NCBI RefSeq assembly: GCF_003991875.1
Contig: NZ_CP031423.1
Span: forward strand, 3,472,001-3,536,000
Origin: Microbacterium lemovicicum
GTDB taxonomy: Bacteria; Actinomycetota; Actinomycetes; Actinomycetales; Microbacteriaceae
DNA length: 64,000 nucleotides
Direction of reading: 5' to 3'
Shown here: piece by piece, positions 52,642 to 62,439 of the stretch
How positions within the stretch are numbered: position 1 is the first letter of the stretch
Layout of the letters: each line of letters begins with the position of its first letter
Notes under the pieces: model-generated
Seen by the model: only the letters and a program-made list of their open reading frames with translations
Databases searched by the model: none
Told to the model about the DNA's origin: nothing
Position numbers and translations under genes: made by a program

Positions 52642-53634
52642 ATGGAATGGACGGCGGACGTGGCGGCGGGCGACTGGATCCGGGACAGGGTCGACTCGCC
52701 CTGGCGCGGGACGATCCACGACATCGTGCCGCGCGGCTTCGCGGAGTACGTGCGCATCTTCCATCCGGCCACCCGCGACCGTCCGGTCGGCGAGCGCTGG
52801 CCCGGCCTGCCGTACGCCCGCCACCGCCGCGAGTGGGACGAGTTCCAGCGTCGCGACCCCGAGATCGACGTCGAGCGGGTGTCGTGGGCGCAGACCGCGG
52901 CCGCCATCGGCACGACGATGCACGCGCGCGCCCAGTGGGACGCCCTGGTCGCCCCCGGCCGGCTCGTCGAGAACGAGGACGGACCGCGCGATGCGGCCGG
53001 CTGGCGCTACGGCACCCCCGACCTGGGAGACCTCCCGGCCGATCTCGTCGCCGTCGTCGCCGGTCACGCGGCTGCGCACACGACGACACCGGACGACGGC
53101 TGCGTCGCGGTGTGGGAGGGCTTCGGCGGTCTGGTCGGCTTCATGGGGCCGGCACCGTCGCGCACGTTCTACCAGTTCACCTCCACCCCCTCCGAGGAGG
53201 TGAACGCGCACAACGAGATGCTCTCGCGCTCGGTGCGCGACCCGTACGACAAAGGCTTCCGCAAGGACACCTGGCAGGACGGGATGCTCGACCGCGCCAT
53301 CTCGGAGGGTCCGCGCCTGCGGCTGCTCAACCGCGCTCACGTGCTCTTCCGGGGAGGGGTGATCGAGCTCGCCCGGCCGGACTGGTTCCTCGACGTCCCC
53401 TGGCGCGACCGTGAGGCCGAGGAGCACGGGTTCCCACCCAGCGCCCACGCTCCCACCCTCGTCTGGCCCGACGACCACGCCTGGGTCATCTCGACCGAGG
53501 TCGACTACGACTCCACGATCGTCGGGGGCAGCGCCGATCTGGTGCGCGCGCTGCGCGCCGACCCGCGGCTCGAGGCGATCCCGATCCGGGAGGACACCGC
53601 GCTCACCTGGGACGCCGACGAGGTGAACCGATGA
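52642..53634 (+). CDS. Hypothetical protein, 330 residues
   Basis: Soluble protein rich in Trp, Asp and Pro, without signal or membrane segment. Regions such as FAEYVRIFHPA, SWAQTAAAIG, RTFYQFTSTPS and VISTEVDYDSTIVGG look conserved, and I believe similar actinobacterial proteins exist, but I do not know a function. Leaderless-style start: TAGCGT ends seven bases before the ATG. Overlaps the next gene by four bases (ATGA), so the two are co-expressed. Confidence 0.75.
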   Translation: MEWTADVAAGDWIRDRVDSPWRGTIHDIVPRGFAEYVRIFHPATRDRPVGERWPGLPYARHRREWDEFQRRDPEIDVERVSWAQTAAAIGTTMHARAQWDALVAPGRLVENEDGPRDAAGWRYGTPDLGDLPADLVAVVAGHAAAHTTTPDDGCVAVWEGFGGLVGFMGPAPSRTFYQFTSTPSEEVNAHNEMLSRSVRDPYDKGFRKDTWQDGMLDRAISEGPRLRLLNRAHVLFRGGVIELARPDWFLDVPWRDREAEEHGFPPSAHAPTLVWPDDHAWVISTEVDYDSTIVGGSADLVRALRADPRLEAIPIREDTALTWDADEVNR

Positions 53635-54860
53635 GCGCGGGCACCTCCGCGAGCGGCGGCGGCGCGGCATCCCTCCCCTTCGACACCCGCGCCCTCACGG
53701 CGCCGGTCGACAAGGCGGAGCTGCGCGCCTACACCGCGCAGCTCAAGGCCCGAGGGGAGGCCGGGACGACATTCGCGCAGGTCCTCACCGTCGTCGTGGT
53801 GGTGTTCGCCGCACTCATCTTCCTCACCCTCTTCGGATCGATCGCGACGGTCGCGGTGTCGATGTTCTCCCGGTCGGGTGCCCGCGGCGGCCTCGGCGTC
53901 GTGGTGTTCGTGATCATGATCGGCGTCATCGCCGCGGCCGTGGTCGCCCTGGTCCGCGGCATCGCCAGGGGCTCGGAGCGCCGGTTCCGTCTCGCGCGCT
54001 TCGCGGCGTCGAACGGCATGTCGTACCTGCCGACGCTCAGCGATCCGGCGCTCCCCGGCATGATCTTCGGTCGCGGCAGCTCCCGCAGCGCGAGCGATCT
54101 CGTCCGCGGCGAGCGCCCCCGGTTCGTCGAGTTCGCCAACTACCGGTACACGACCGGCTCGGGCAAGAACCGCACCACTCACCGCTGGGGCTACGTCGCG
54201 ATCAAGCTCGACGTGCCGCTGCCGCACATCGTGCTCGACGCGCTCAGCAACAACGGCCTCTTCGGCTCCAACCTGCCGCAGAGCTTCGACCGCGACCAGC
54301 GCCTCAGCCTCGAGGGCGACTTCGACCAGCACTTCGCGCTGTACTGCCCGAACGGCTACGAGCGCGACGCGCTCTACCTCTTCACGCCCGACATCATGGC
54401 GCGCTTCATCGACAACGCCGCGGCGCTCGACGTCGAGATCGTCGATCAGTGGCTCTTCCTCTACGCCAAGCGCGACATGTCCACGCTCGATCCCGCCACC
54501 TGGGCGTGGCTGTTCGGCGCGGTCGGGGCGCTGCTCGACAAGCTCGCCCAGTGGGGCCGCTGGCGTGACGAGCACCTGGGGGCGGATGCCGCGGCATCCG
54601 CTCCTCGCCCCGTCTCCGGTGACGCGCCGGCCTCGGGCATGCCCGCCCCCGACGGTCTTCCCGCCGGGATGGTGACGCCCGGCGCCGCCGCTCTGCCGTT
54701 CGCCGCGCCGCCCCAGATGCTGACACCGCCGCCGGGAGTGGCGCCGCAGGGCCGGCGGCTGCAGAAGCGAGTGCCCGTCGCCACCATCATCGTCATGGTG
54801 ATCTTCGGCATCGTGTGGCTCGCGATGCAGTCGGGTCTGCTCACCCAGCTGATGCGCTGA
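53631..54860 (+). CDS. Membrane protein of unknown function, 409 residues
   Basis: Two helices near the N-terminus (about 48-76 and 86-106), a large cytoplasmic part with RFVEFANYRYTTGSGKNR and HWGY-like strands, a Pro/Ala-rich linker (about 330-375) and a final helix (VATIIVMVIFGIVWLAMQ). The middle part resembles DUF3137-type domains only loosely. Translationally coupled to the 330-residue protein upstream. Confidence 0.75.
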   Translation: MSAGTSASGGGAASLPFDTRALTAPVDKAELRAYTAQLKARGEAGTTFAQVLTVVVVVFAALIFLTLFGSIATVAVSMFSRSGARGGLGVVVFVIMIGVIAAAVVALVRGIARGSERRFRLARFAASNGMSYLPTLSDPALPGMIFGRGSSRSASDLVRGERPRFVEFANYRYTTGSGKNRTTHRWGYVAIKLDVPLPHIVLDALSNNGLFGSNLPQSFDRDQRLSLEGDFDQHFALYCPNGYERDALYLFTPDIMARFIDNAAALDVEIVDQWLFLYAKRDMSTLDPATWAWLFGAVGALLDKLAQWGRWRDEHLGADAAASAPRPVSGDAPASGMPAPDGLPAGMVTPGAAALPFAAPPQMLTPPPGVAPQGRRLQKRVPVATIIVMVIFGIVWLAMQSGLLTQLMR

Positions 54861-54875
54861 CCCGGCCGCCCGGGT

Positions 54876-55538
54876 TCAGCGCTTCGCCGCGGACGCGCGG
54901 AGCCGGCGCATGCTCAGGCTGTGGAGCGGTCCGACGAGCACCATGAGGAACAGTGCCGCGTAGCCGATGCTCGGCACCAGGACGGCGACGGCGAGACTCA
55001 CCAGGAAGAGCCCGGTGGTGAGGACGTCGGCGAGGATGCCGGAACGGAGCTGATCGTCGGGGATGTCGTGCAGACGAGGGTTCGCGCGCAGGTAGAGCCG
55101 CGTGCAGACCTGGAGCATGGCGGTCAGCGCCATGCTGCCGATGTAGAGCACCCGCTGCAGGTCGTCCGTATCCATCTGGCCGATGACGGCGGTCGCCACG
55201 GGGAGCCAGACGATCGTCAGGGCCCACATCATCGTGATCCACACGAGGGCCTCGGTCACCCGCTCCACCCTCGCGAAGACCCGGTGGTGGGTCATCCAGA
55301 AGTTCGCGATGATCACGAAGCTCAGGACGAACATGATGATCGGCGAGAACTCCTCCTGGAGCCACTCCAGCGTCGTCAGGTTCTCCGACGCCGCCTCGCT
55401 GACGCTCTCCAGCAGCGGCAGGATCAGCAGCGTCATCGCGATCGCCACCACGGCGTCGGTGAAGGCCTTCAGCCGCTCCGCCGGCGGCAGCAAGCGGCTC
55501 CCGTCGTCCTCGCGCGCCGTGCGGCCGGCTCTGTCCAT
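54876..55538 (-). CDS. TMEM175/DUF1211-type potassium channel homologue
   Basis: A 220-residue protein with about six helices. The first carries ERLKAFTDAVVAIAMTLLIL, the (R/K)xxxFxD signature of bacterial TMEM175 channels, which conduct potassium as tetramers; FWMTHHRVF is another family hallmark. The start is leaderless in style (TAGCAT six bases before the ATG). Confidence 0.92.
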   Translation of the reverse strand: MDRAGRTAREDDGSRLLPPAERLKAFTDAVVAIAMTLLILPLLESVSEAASENLTTLEWLQEEFSPIIMFVLSFVIIANFWMTHHRVFARVERVTEALVWITMMWALTIVWLPVATAVIGQMDTDDLQRVLYIGSMALTAMLQVCTRLYLRANPRLHDIPDDQLRSGILADVLTTGLFLVSLAVAVLVPSIGYAALFLMVLVGPLHSLSMRRLRASAAKR

Positions 55539-55547
55539 GGCCAGATG

Positions 55548-57257
55548 CTAGCGGGTGGACCGCCAGAGCTCACGGCGCGCTTCCTGCTGCACCGGGTCGG
55601 GCACGGGCAGCGACGCCAGCAGACGCCTGGTGTAGTCGTCGGAGGGCCGGCTGAGCACCTGCACGGTCGTGCCCTGCTCGCGGATGACGCCCTGTCGCAG
55701 CACGATCACGCGGTCGGCGACCTCGTCGACCACGGCGAGGTCGTGACTGATGAACAGGCAGGCGAAGCCGAACTCGGCCTGGAGGTCGGCGAACAGCCGC
55801 AGCACGCGCGCCTGCACCGAGACGTCGAGCGCGGAGGTCGGCTCGTCGGCGATGAGCAGCTTGGGGTCGAGCGCGAGCGCACGCGCGAGCGAGGCGCGCT
55901 GGCGCTGTCCGCCGCTGAGCTCGTGCGGGTAGCGGTCGCCGAAGGCCGTCGGCAGGTTGACCGCGTCGAGCAGCTCGTCCACCTTGCGCCGTGCGCTGCG
56001 GGCGTCGCCGGCGCGACGGTGCACGATGAGCGGCTCCGCGATGCACTCCGCGATCGTCAGCAGCGGGTTGAAGCTCGTCGCCGGGTCCTGGAAGACGAAC
56101 CCGATGTCGGGGCGCGTCTTGGCGAGCTGACGGTTCTTCACCCCGCGCATCTCGGTGCCGAGCACGCGCAGCGAGCCGCCGACGACCTCTGTGAGGCCGA
56201 CGATGGCGCGGCCGATGGTGGTCTTGCCCGATCCCGACTCGCCGACGAGGCCGAGCACCTCGCCGGGCGCGATCCAGAAGTCCACGCCCTTCACGGCGAC
56301 GACACCGGCGGCGCCGAAGCGACCGGGGTAGCCGATCTCCACCTTCTCCGCGACGACCAGGCTGCCCTCTGGCGGTGAGGTCGGGGCGGCGGTGTCGAGC
56401 GACTGCGTGGCGCTCTTGCCGCGACCGACGTGCGGCACGGCCGCGAGGAGCTCGCGCGTGTAGGCCTGCTGCGGCGCGGCGAAGAGCTCGCGCACCGGCG
56501 CCTCCTCGACGATGTCGCCCTGGTACATCACCACGACGCGGTCGGCGAGGTCGGCCACGACGCCCATGTTGTGGGTGATGAGGACGATCGTCGCGCCGAA
56601 CTCGTCGCGGCAGGTGCGCAGCAGCTCGAGGATCTCGGCCTGCACCGTGACGTCGAGCGCGGTGGTCGGCTCGTCGGCGATGATGAGGCCGGCGTCGAGC
56701 ACGAGCGCCATGGCGATCACGACGCGCTGCTTCTGCCCGCCGGAGAACTGGTGCGGGTAGTCGTCGACCCGCTTCTCGGGGTCGGGGATGCCGACGCGCC
56801 GCAGGATGTCGACGGCCTTGGCCTTCGCCTCCGCGGCCGAGAGCTTCTCGTGGGCGCGCAGGCCCTCCGCGATCTGCCAGCCGACCGTGTAGACCGGGTT
56901 GAGCGCGGTGGACGGCTCCTGGAAGACCATCGCGGCATCCCGTCCGCGCATCTCGCGCAGCTGCGCGGCGGTCGCGTGCACGATGTCGGTCTCGTCTCCG
57001 TCGCGGCCGCGCACGATCACGGCACCCGAGAGGGTAGCCGTCTCGGGAAGAAGTCCGAGGAGCGTGTTGGCGGTCACGGTCTTGCCCGAGCCCGACTCGC
57101 CGACGATGGCGAGCACCTCGCCGGCGCGCGCCTCGAGCGAGATGCCGGAGACGGCGACGACCGGCGGGCCGTCGGTGGCGAAGGCGACGCGCAGGTCGTC
57201 GACGCGGGCGACCGGTGCGCCGACGGAGCGCCCGGGGCGGGCGGCGGTGGGGGTCAT
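55548..57257 (-). CDS. Double ATPase of a peptide-type ABC importer (DppD-DppF fusion)
   Basis: A 569-residue protein with two ABC domains. The first (about 15-270) has [39 protein letters not shown]; the second (about 300-555) [39 protein letters not shown]. The second domain ends with the YTRRLLASLPVP tail. ATG at 57257 overlaps the DppC stop. It powers the second importer of the window. Confidence 0.95.
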   Translation of the reverse strand: MTPTAARPGRSVGAPVARVDDLRVAFATDGPPVVAVSGISLEARAGEVLAIVGESGSGKTVTANTLLGLLPETATLSGAVIVRGRDGDETDIVHATAAQLREMRGRDAAMVFQEPSTALNPVYTVGWQIAEGLRAHEKLSAAEAKAKAVDILRRVGIPDPEKRVDDYPHQFSGGQKQRVVIAMALVLDAGLIIADEPTTALDVTVQAEILELLRTCRDEFGATIVLITHNMGVVADLADRVVVMYQGDIVEEAPVRELFAAPQQAYTRELLAAVPHVGRGKSATQSLDTAAPTSPPEGSLVVAEKVEIGYPGRFGAAGVVAVKGVDFWIAPGEVLGLVGESGSGKTTIGRAIVGLTEVVGGSLRVLGTEMRGVKNRQLAKTRPDIGFVFQDPATSFNPLLTIAECIAEPLIVHRRAGDARSARRKVDELLDAVNLPTAFGDRYPHELSGGQRQRASLARALALDPKLLIADEPTSALDVSVQARVLRLFADLQAEFGFACLFISHDLAVVDEVADRVIVLRQGVIREQGTTVQVLSRPSDDYTRRLLASLPVPDPVQQEARRELWRSTR

Positions 57258-58378
57258 GACGTGCTCCCGTCGGAGGCGCGAGGATCGGTGGGGCGGCCGG
57301 TCTCGGTCACCGGTGCGACGGCGTCGTCGGCGGATGCTGCGACCCCGGCGACCGGCACGGCGGCCGTGGCCCCGGCGGGAACGGGAGCGCCTCCGGCGCG
57401 ACGGCGCGTGCGCAGGCGCGGGTCGCTCAGGTCGTTGAGGCTCTCGCCGACGAGCGTGATGCCGAGCACCACGAGCACGATGGCGACGCCGGGCGGGATG
57501 GCCGTCCACCAGATGCCGCTGGTCACGTCGGCGACGGAGCGGTTGAGGTCGTAGCCCCACTCGCCGGCCGCGGTGGCTTCGATGCCGAAGCCGAGGAAGC
57601 CGAGGCCCGCGAGGGTGAGGAGGGCCTCCGATGCGTTCAGCGTGATGACGACCGGCAGCGAGCGGGTCGAGTTGCGCAGCACGTGGCGCACCAGGATGCG
57701 CCCTGTGGGCACGCCGATGACGCGGGCGGACTCGACGAACGGCTCGGCCTTGACGCGCACGACCTCGGCGCGGATGACGCGGAAGTACTGCGGCACGAAG
57801 ACGACGGTGATCGAGATTGCCGTGGCGAGGATGCCGCCCCACAGCGTGGACTGACCGCGCGTGATCGCGATCGACATGACGATCGCCAGCAGCAGCGACG
57901 GGAACGCGTAGATCGCGTCGCAGACGACGACGAGGAGGCGGTCGAGCCACCCGCCGAAGTACCCGCCGACGAGTCCGAGGAAGATGCCGAGGAAGATCGA
58001 GAACACGATGGCGCAGATGATGACGAGCAGCGCCGTCTGGGCGCCCCAGACCACGCGCGACAGCACGTCGAATCCGCTGACCGTCGTGCCGAGGAGGTTG
58101 AGGGCGTTCGGCGCCTGCTGCGTGCCGAACTTCACGCCGTCGGCCGACTGTTGGGCGAACCCGTAGGGGGCGATCACCGGAGCGAAGATCGCGGTGAGGA
58201 TGAACACCGCGGAGATGACGAGGCCGATGACGAGCATCGTCCGCTGGAGCCCGACGCTGCGGCGCAGCTGCGAGACGATCGGCAGGCGGTCGCGCAGGGG
58301 CACCTTGCGGGTGGTCAGGGCATCCACGAGCGGGGTGGCGGCGGCATCCGGACCGCTGCTTCTGCGGGTGTCGGTCAT
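57254..58378 (-). CDS. Peptide-type ABC permease (DppC class)
   Basis: A 374-residue permease. N-terminal cytoplasmic tail, TM1 (TMLVIGLVISAVFILTAIFA), GTTVSGFDVLSRVVWGAQTAL, the EAA loop ESARVIGVPTGRILVRHVLR and a Pro/Ala C-terminal tail of about 60 residues that is longer than usual. Couples to DppB at 58380 and the double ATPase. Confidence 0.94.
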   Translation of the reverse strand: MTDTRRSSGPDAAATPLVDALTTRKVPLRDRLPIVSQLRRSVGLQRTMLVIGLVISAVFILTAIFAPVIAPYGFAQQSADGVKFGTQQAPNALNLLGTTVSGFDVLSRVVWGAQTALLVIICAIVFSIFLGIFLGLVGGYFGGWLDRLLVVVCDAIYAFPSLLLAIVMSIAITRGQSTLWGGILATAISITVVFVPQYFRVIRAEVVRVKAEPFVESARVIGVPTGRILVRHVLRNSTRSLPVVITLNASEALLTLAGLGFLGFGIEATAAGEWGYDLNRSVADVTSGIWWTAIPPGVAIVLVVLGITLVGESLNDLSDPRLRTRRRAGGAPVPAGATAAVPVAGVAASADDAVAPVTETGRPTDPRASDGSTS

Positions 58379-58379
58379 G

Positions 58380-59453
58380 TCAGTACCTCACTCGCGGGTC
58401 GATGAGCGCCGCGATCACGTCGACGAAGAAGTTGGTCAGCGCCACCACGACGGCGATCATCACGACGATGCCCTGCACGGCCACGAAGTCGCGGGCCTTC
58501 AGGTACTCGCTGAGCATGAAGCCGATGCCCTTCCACTCGAAGGTGGATTCCGTGAGGACCGCGCCGGACAGCAGGAGCGCGATCTGCAGCCCGATGACGG
58601 TGACGATCGGGATGAGCGCCGGGCGGTACGCGTGCTTGGTGACGAGACGGAACTCGGGCACGCCGCGGGAGCGGGCCGAGGTGACGTACTGCGCGCCGAG
58701 CGTGCCGATGACGTTCGTGCGCACGAGGCGCAGGAAGATGCCGGCGGTCAGGATGCCCAGTGCGAGCCCCGGGAGGACCGCGTGGGTGAGCACGTCGCCG
58801 ATCGCCGCACCGTCGCCGAGGCGGAGGGCATCGATCAGGTAGATGCCGGTCGGTGCGTCGAGAGACTGCAGCTTGAGCTCGGTGCGGGTGCCGGCGCGGC
58901 CGGCGACCGGCAGCACGCCGAGCCAGATGGAGAAGACGAGCTTGAGCAGCAGCCCGACGAAGAAGATGGGGGTCGCGTAGCCGAGGATCGCGCCGATGCG
59001 GAGCACGGCGTCCTGCCAACGGTCGCGGCGGTAGGCGGCGATGAGGCCGAACGGGATGCCGATGAGGAACGCGACGATGAGCGCGTAGAACGCCAGCTCG
59101 AGCGTGGCGGCGCCGTACTGCACGAGGATGCCGATCACCGGCCGGTTGTCGGTGAGGGTCGTGCCGAAGTCGCCGCGGAACACCCCGCCCAGGTACTCGA
59201 GGTACTGGATGAAGAGCGGCCGGTCGTAGCCGGCGGCCGCGATGCGCTCCGCGAGCTGATCGGCGGGGAGCCGGCCGCCGAGGGCGGCGGTGATCGGGTC
59301 TCCGGTGATCCGCATGAGGAAGAAGACCACCGTGACGAGGATGAACACCGTCGGGAGGATCAGCAGGAGTCGGATGAGGATGTAGCGCCACAGACCGCCC
59401 CGGCGAGGGGTGACGGGTGTGGCGATCGCGGCTGCGTCGACGGCGGTGACCAT
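58380..59453 (-). CDS. Peptide-type ABC permease (DppB class)
   Basis: A 357-residue permease: LIRLLLILPTVFILVTVVFF, PITAALGGRLPADQL, EAA loop TSARSRGVPEFRLVTKHAYR and TESTFEWKGIGFMLSEYL. ATG at 59453; the longer frame to 59513 runs through the terminator hairpin and was rejected. One base separates it from the DppC start. Confidence 0.93.
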   Translation of the reverse strand: MVTAVDAAAIATPVTPRRGGLWRYILIRLLLILPTVFILVTVVFFLMRITGDPITAALGGRLPADQLAERIAAAGYDRPLFIQYLEYLGGVFRGDFGTTLTDNRPVIGILVQYGAATLELAFYALIVAFLIGIPFGLIAAYRRDRWQDAVLRIGAILGYATPIFFVGLLLKLVFSIWLGVLPVAGRAGTRTELKLQSLDAPTGIYLIDALRLGDGAAIGDVLTHAVLPGLALGILTAGIFLRLVRTNVIGTLGAQYVTSARSRGVPEFRLVTKHAYRPALIPIVTVIGLQIALLLSGAVLTESTFEWKGIGFMLSEYLKARDFVAVQGIVVMIAVVVALTNFFVDVIAALIDPRVRY

Positions 59454-59480
59454 GGGGGAAGACCTTACTTCAGCGAAGAA

Positions 59481-59520
59481 GAACCGGATGCCGGTGGCGT
59501 GTGCCACCGGCATCCGGTTC
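59481..59520 (-). terminator. Strong hairpin between binding-protein and permease genes
   Basis: Perfect 17-bp arms (GAACCGGATGCCGGTGG and its complement) with a 6-nt loop, seven bases after the binding-protein stop and followed on the minus strand by TTCTTC. It probably stops most transcripts, or protects the upstream mRNA end, so the binding protein outnumbers the permease. Confidence 0.88.
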
Positions 59521-59527
59521 TCTTCTG

Positions 59528-61165
59528 CTACTTGCTCAGCGGTGCGTAACGGAACTTGAACGAGCCGTCGAGGGTGGCGCCGTTGACGGACGCACCCACG
59601 ATCGCGACCTGCTTGCCCTGGAGCAGCGGCAGCGTCGACAGGTCGGCGGCCACCTTGTCCTGGATCTCGCCGATCGTCGCCTCACGGGCGGCCGCGTCGG
59701 TCTCGGTCGCCTGCTCGGCGATCAGGTCCTGGACCTCGGCGTTGTCGTAGTGGTTCGCCAGGAAGTTGTCCTTCGTGAAGAACGGCGCGAGGTAGTTGTC
59801 GGCGTCGGAGTAGTCCGGGAACCAGCCGAGCTGGTACAGCGGGTAGACGTCGGACGTGCGGTCCTTGGAGTACTGCACCCACTCGGTCTGCGCGAGGTTG
59901 ACGGTGAACAGGCCACCCTCCTCCAGCTGCCCCTTGACCGCGGCGTACTCGTCACCCGACGAGGGGCCGTAGTGATCGCCGTTGTACTGCAGGTTCAGCA
60001 CGACCGGCGTGGTGATGCCGGCGGCCTCGAGCGTGGCCTTCGCCTTGTCGGTGTCGGGTCCGCCCTGGCCGTCACCGTAGAGACCCTTGAGCGCCTCATT
60101 GGCACCGGTCAGGCCCTGCGGGACGTAGGAGTACAGCGGCGAGAAGGTGTCCTTGTAGACGTCCTTCGCGATGGCCTCGCGGTCGATGAGGTCGGCGGCC
60201 GCCTGACGGACGGCGAGCGACTTGGCCGCGTCGGCCTCGGGCGTGGTGGCGCCGAACGGCATCGTGTCGAAGTTGAACACGATGTAGCGGATCTCTCCAC
60301 CGGGGCCGTCGACGACCTTGACCGCGTCGTCGCCGGACAGGTCGGCCACGTCGGTCGCGCTGAGGCTGCGGAAGGCGACGTCGATCGCGCCGCTCTGGAT
60401 GTCGAGCTTCAGGTTCGACGAGTCGGCGTAGTACTTCGCCGTCACGCCGCCGTTGGCCGCGGCCGGCAGGCTGCCCTTGTAGTCGGCGAACGGCGTGTAG
60501 GAGATGAGCTCGTTGACCTTGTAGGAGTCGATCTCGTACTGGCCGGCGAACGCCTTGCCCGAGACGATGTCGTCGTCGGGGGTGACCGCGTCGGCGGAGA
60601 AGACCTCTTCGTCGACGATCGGGGCGGCGGGGCTGGAGAGGATCTGCGGCCAGACCTGGTCGTTGCCGTTCTTCAGCGTGAACACGACGGTGGTGTCGTC
60701 CGGGGCGGCGACGCTGTCGAGGTTGTAGAGCAGCGAGGAGGGGCCGTTCTCGTCGGCGATGGCGACCTGGCGGTCGAAGGAGAACTTGACGTCCGAGGAG
60801 GTCAGCGCGTGCCCGTTGGCGAAGGTGAGACCCTCCTTGAGCGTGACGGTGTACTCGGTCGGCGAGGTGAAGTCCGCCGATTCGGCGATGTCAGGCGTGA
60901 CGTCGGCCGTGCCGTACTGGCTGTTCAGGAGGAACGGGTAGACCTGGTTCATCACGGCGAACGAGCCGTTGTCGTACGAGCCCGCGGGGTCCAGCGACGT
61001 GATCTTGTCGGTGGTGCCGACGATGAGGGGCTCGTCCGAGCCGCCGCCGCCGTCGCTGGCGGTTCCGCCGCCGCCGCCGGCACAGCCGGCGAGGAGAAGG
61101 GCCGAGGCGCCGAAGGCCCCGAGGGCGAGGCCGAGGCGGCCGCGACCGGTGTGGTGCAGTGACAT
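59528..61165 (-). CDS. ABC transporter substrate-binding lipoprotein
   Basis: A 545-residue family 5 binding protein. Signal LLLAGC (lipidated Cys near 28), Gly/Ser linker, ITSLDPAGSYDNGS, VTLKEGLTFANGHALTSSDV and VRQAAADLIDREAI. Likely binds peptides; first gene of the second importer operon, ahead of a strong terminator. The start is the ATG at 61165. Confidence 0.93.
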   Translation of the reverse strand: MSLHHTGRGRLGLALGAFGASALLLAGCAGGGGGTASDGGGGSDEPLIVGTTDKITSLDPAGSYDNGSFAVMNQVYPFLLNSQYGTADVTPDIAESADFTSPTEYTVTLKEGLTFANGHALTSSDVKFSFDRQVAIADENGPSSLLYNLDSVAAPDDTTVVFTLKNGNDQVWPQILSSPAAPIVDEEVFSADAVTPDDDIVSGKAFAGQYEIDSYKVNELISYTPFADYKGSLPAAANGGVTAKYYADSSNLKLDIQSGAIDVAFRSLSATDVADLSGDDAVKVVDGPGGEIRYIVFNFDTMPFGATTPEADAAKSLAVRQAAADLIDREAIAKDVYKDTFSPLYSYVPQGLTGANEALKGLYGDGQGGPDTDKAKATLEAAGITTPVVLNLQYNGDHYGPSSGDEYAAVKGQLEEGGLFTVNLAQTEWVQYSKDRTSDVYPLYQLGWFPDYSDADNYLAPFFTKDNFLANHYDNAEVQDLIAEQATETDAAAREATIGEIQDKVAADLSTLPLLQGKQVAIVGASVNGATLDGSFKFRYAPLSK

Positions 61166-61330
61166 GTGTTACCTCTGCTGTGAAGGAATCAGCCGCGACG
61201 GGTGCGCGCGGCCCTCCGCATATCTTGGTGCCCGACCTGGTCGGCGCCAACTCACGGCACCAATTCGTGACGAGACCGAAACCCGCCCGACCCGGGACCC
61301 CGTGCCACGCATCACCCGCGAGCTTCCCCG

Positions 61331-61388
61331 CGAGACGTCGCAACACGCCGCGCCCTCACGCCGTCGGACGGCGTGTTGCGACGTCTCG
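61331..61388. repeat. 58-bp palindromic element, copy 4
   Basis: Arms CGAGACGTCGCAACACGC in perfect inversion over 20 bp, with an unrelated centre. Unlike copies 1-3 it lies in a divergent promoter region (gap 61166-61473), where a terminator makes little sense. Otherwise I see nothing defined in this gap. Confidence 0.9.
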
Positions 61389-61473
61389 CGGGGGTGCGGG
61401 CATGACGGATGTCACGGGCAGGACGTGACGGAGGGGCGAGGTGCGCGCACGGCGCCGAGGCCACGCTGGAGCC

Positions 61474-62439
61474 ATGCACACCACCACTGAGAGCGCGGCC
61501 GGAGCCGCGGCATCCCTCGAGGACATTCCCGCCGTCGACGCCCGCGGTCTCGTCAAGCGCTTCGGCGCCGTGGAGGCCGTCGCCGGAGTCGACCTCGCCA
61601 TCCGCCAGGGCGAGGTCGTCGCCTTCCTCGGACCGAACGGGGCCGGCAAGACGACCACCATCGACATGATGCTCGGCCTCGTCGCCCCCGACGCGGGCAC
61701 CGTGGAGGTCTTCGGCCGCTCGCCGCGCACCGCCATCGCCCAGGGGTTCGTCTCCGCGGTGCTCCAGACCGGCGGACTGCTGAAGGACCTGACCGTGCGC
61801 GAGACGGTGCGCCTCACTGCGAGCCTGTTCGCCCGGACGCGTCCGATCGACGAGGTGCTCGAGCGCGCCGGTATCCGCGACATCGGCGACCGCCTGGTCG
61901 GCGCCTGCTCCGGCGGCCAGCAGCAGCGTCTGCGGTTCGCGATGGCCCTGCTGTCCGACCCCGGCCTCCTCATCCTCGACGAGCCGACCACCGGCATGGA
62001 CGTCGAGGGTCGCCGGTCGTTCTGGAACGCGATTCGGAAGGATGCCGCGCGAGGCCGCACCGTGCTCTTCGCCACCCACTACCTCGACGAGGCCGACGAG
62101 TACGCCGACCGCATCGTGCTGATGAGCCGCGGCCGCATCGTCGCGGACGGCACGACCGCGGAGATCAAGAACCTCGTCTCCGGCCGGATCGTGCACGCCA
62201 CCCTCCCCGGGGCCGACCCCGTCGCCCTCGCCGCGCTCCCCGGCGTCGAGGACGTCGAGACCACGGGCGACCGCATCGCCGTCCACACGAAGGACTCGGA
62301 CGCCGTCGCCCGCCACCTGCTGACGAGCACCGCCGCGCGGGATCTCGAGATCACCGCGCAGAACCTCGAGAGCGTGTTCCTCGCCCTCACCGCAGCATCC
62401 GCCCCCGCGTCCACCCCCGTCGAAGGAGTCCGCTCATGA
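61474..62439 (+). CDS. ABC exporter ATPase (DrrA-like)
   Basis: A 321-residue ATPase with LGPNGAGKTTTIDMMLGL, Q-loop VLQTGGLLKDLTVRE, signature CSGGQQQRL, Walker B LLILDEPTTGMD and H-loop ATHYLDEADE, then a C-terminal domain typical of drug/antibiotic exporters. ATG at 61474 with GGAG. Overlaps the permease gene by four bases. Substrate unknown. Confidence 0.94.
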   Translation: MHTTTESAAGAAASLEDIPAVDARGLVKRFGAVEAVAGVDLAIRQGEVVAFLGPNGAGKTTTIDMMLGLVAPDAGTVEVFGRSPRTAIAQGFVSAVLQTGGLLKDLTVRETVRLTASLFARTRPIDEVLERAGIRDIGDRLVGACSGGQQQRLRFAMALLSDPGLLILDEPTTGMDVEGRRSFWNAIRKDAARGRTVLFATHYLDEADEYADRIVLMSRGRIVADGTTAEIKNLVSGRIVHATLPGADPVALAALPGVEDVETTGDRIAVHTKDSDAVARHLLTSTAARDLEITAQNLESVFLALTAASAPASTPVEGVRS

